DNA of 43,702 nt from NCBI GenBank assembly GCA_964481385.1, contig CAYZTN010000004.1, positions 1-43,702 on the forward strand. The letters are read 5' to 3'. A model generated the notes under the pieces. It did not search any database, was not told the DNA's origin, and saw nothing but the letters and a program-made list of their open reading frames with translations. The position numbers were made by a program, and so were the translations under genes. This stretch comes from UMGS1649 sp964481385 (GTDB taxonomy: Bacteria; Bacillota; Clostridia; TANB77; CAG-465). Positions within the stretch are counted from its first letter, which is position 1. Each line of letters starts with the position of its first letter. Shown piece after piece: positions 43,584-43,702 of the stretch.

Positions 43584-43702
43584 ATGCAAAGATACATAAA
43601 ACAACAACTAATTGAATGGAAAAATAGCTACAATAGAAAGCCATTGATATTAAGAGGTGCAAGACAAGTCGGTAAAACATATATATTAAAAGAGTTTGGA
43701 GA
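43584..43702 (+). CDS. AAA/DUF4143-type ATP-binding protein, 5' part only
   Basis: The first 39 codons of a gene cut by the window end. The product begins MQRYIKQQLIEWKNSYNRKP and has LRGARQVGKTYILKEFG, the P-loop (GARQVGKT) of the ATPase family linked to DUF4143, cytosolic proteins frequent in gut Bacillota. AAGGGAC at 43571-43577 is the ribosome site. Nothing can be said about its C-terminus or partners. Confidence 0.75.
   Translation, partial: MQRYIKQQLIEWKNSYNRKPLILRGARQVGKTYILKEFG

Overview
The window is AT-rich bacterial DNA with Shine-Dalgarno-led, tightly packed genes almost all on the + strand. AGA-rich arginine usage, an FtsK/SpoIIIE translocase, RsmD, an LtaS-like sulfatase and Gram-positive PrgI/VirB4 machinery point to a low-GC Bacillota, probably a Clostridia-like (gut-type) genome. 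The species cannot be named from sequence alone. Family names below are read from motifs by eye; no database search was run.

Layout. (1) 75-6204: cell-envelope glycan block, with a GtrA/GT-C fusion, a GT2 polyprenyl-phosphate glycosyltransferase, a large membrane protein, and an LtaS-type phosphoglycerol transferase whose N-terminus is split off by a one-base frameshift at a T6 tract. (2) 6305-18754: type IV secretion-like cluster 1: promoter, three small VirB2-like pilins, a terminator, PrgI/VirB3-like protein, a separate VirB4/TraC N-terminal-type protein, VirB4 ATPase, an (AAACA)10 tract, a VirB6-like protein divided over three genes, two bitopic VirB8-like proteins, and an M23 peptidase. 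(3) 18751-23175: a divergent 51-aa membrane peptide, an S1-domain protein, a Replic_Relax-like protein, a large tip-like protein ending in two pilin domains, a terminator and a group II intron remnant. (4) 23190-27539: a membrane-anchored SBP5-like protein, a damaged transposase, a MITE with 18-bp terminal repeats and a 9-bp target duplication, and an N-terminally extended pilin behind a mini-ORF/hairpin leader. (5) 27542-39064: cluster 2, preceded by a leader with a G10 tract and an 18-bp terminator stem, then a single pilin, a tandem pilin, PrgI, TraC-N-like, VirB4, one-piece VirB6 with a frameshifted tail, two VirB8-like proteins and a second M23 peptidase. (6) 39124-43702: a small membrane protein, a long inverted repeat, then housekeeping genes rsmD, a coiled-coil protein, ftsK/spoIIIE and the start of a DUF4143-type ATPase.

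How it fits together. The two clusters have the same gene order and clearly paralogous products: pilin subunits, inner-membrane platform, one ATPase, and a wall hydrolase. No relaxase, VirD4/TraG coupling protein or VirB11 is present in the window, so this looks more like a chromosomal pilus or protein-export machine than a conjugation module. At least nine pilin domains occur in seven proteins, two of which carry tandem domains and two of which carry extra extracellular domains. Simple repeats (G10, AAACA x10, GGTTCT, TTCTAGCTC) sit at control points and linkers, suggesting a phase-variable, antigenically variable surface apparatus. The strongest single novelty is the G10 leader: deletion of one G would extend its translation through the terminator stem in front of cluster 2, giving a possible slipped-strand switch acting through attenuation.
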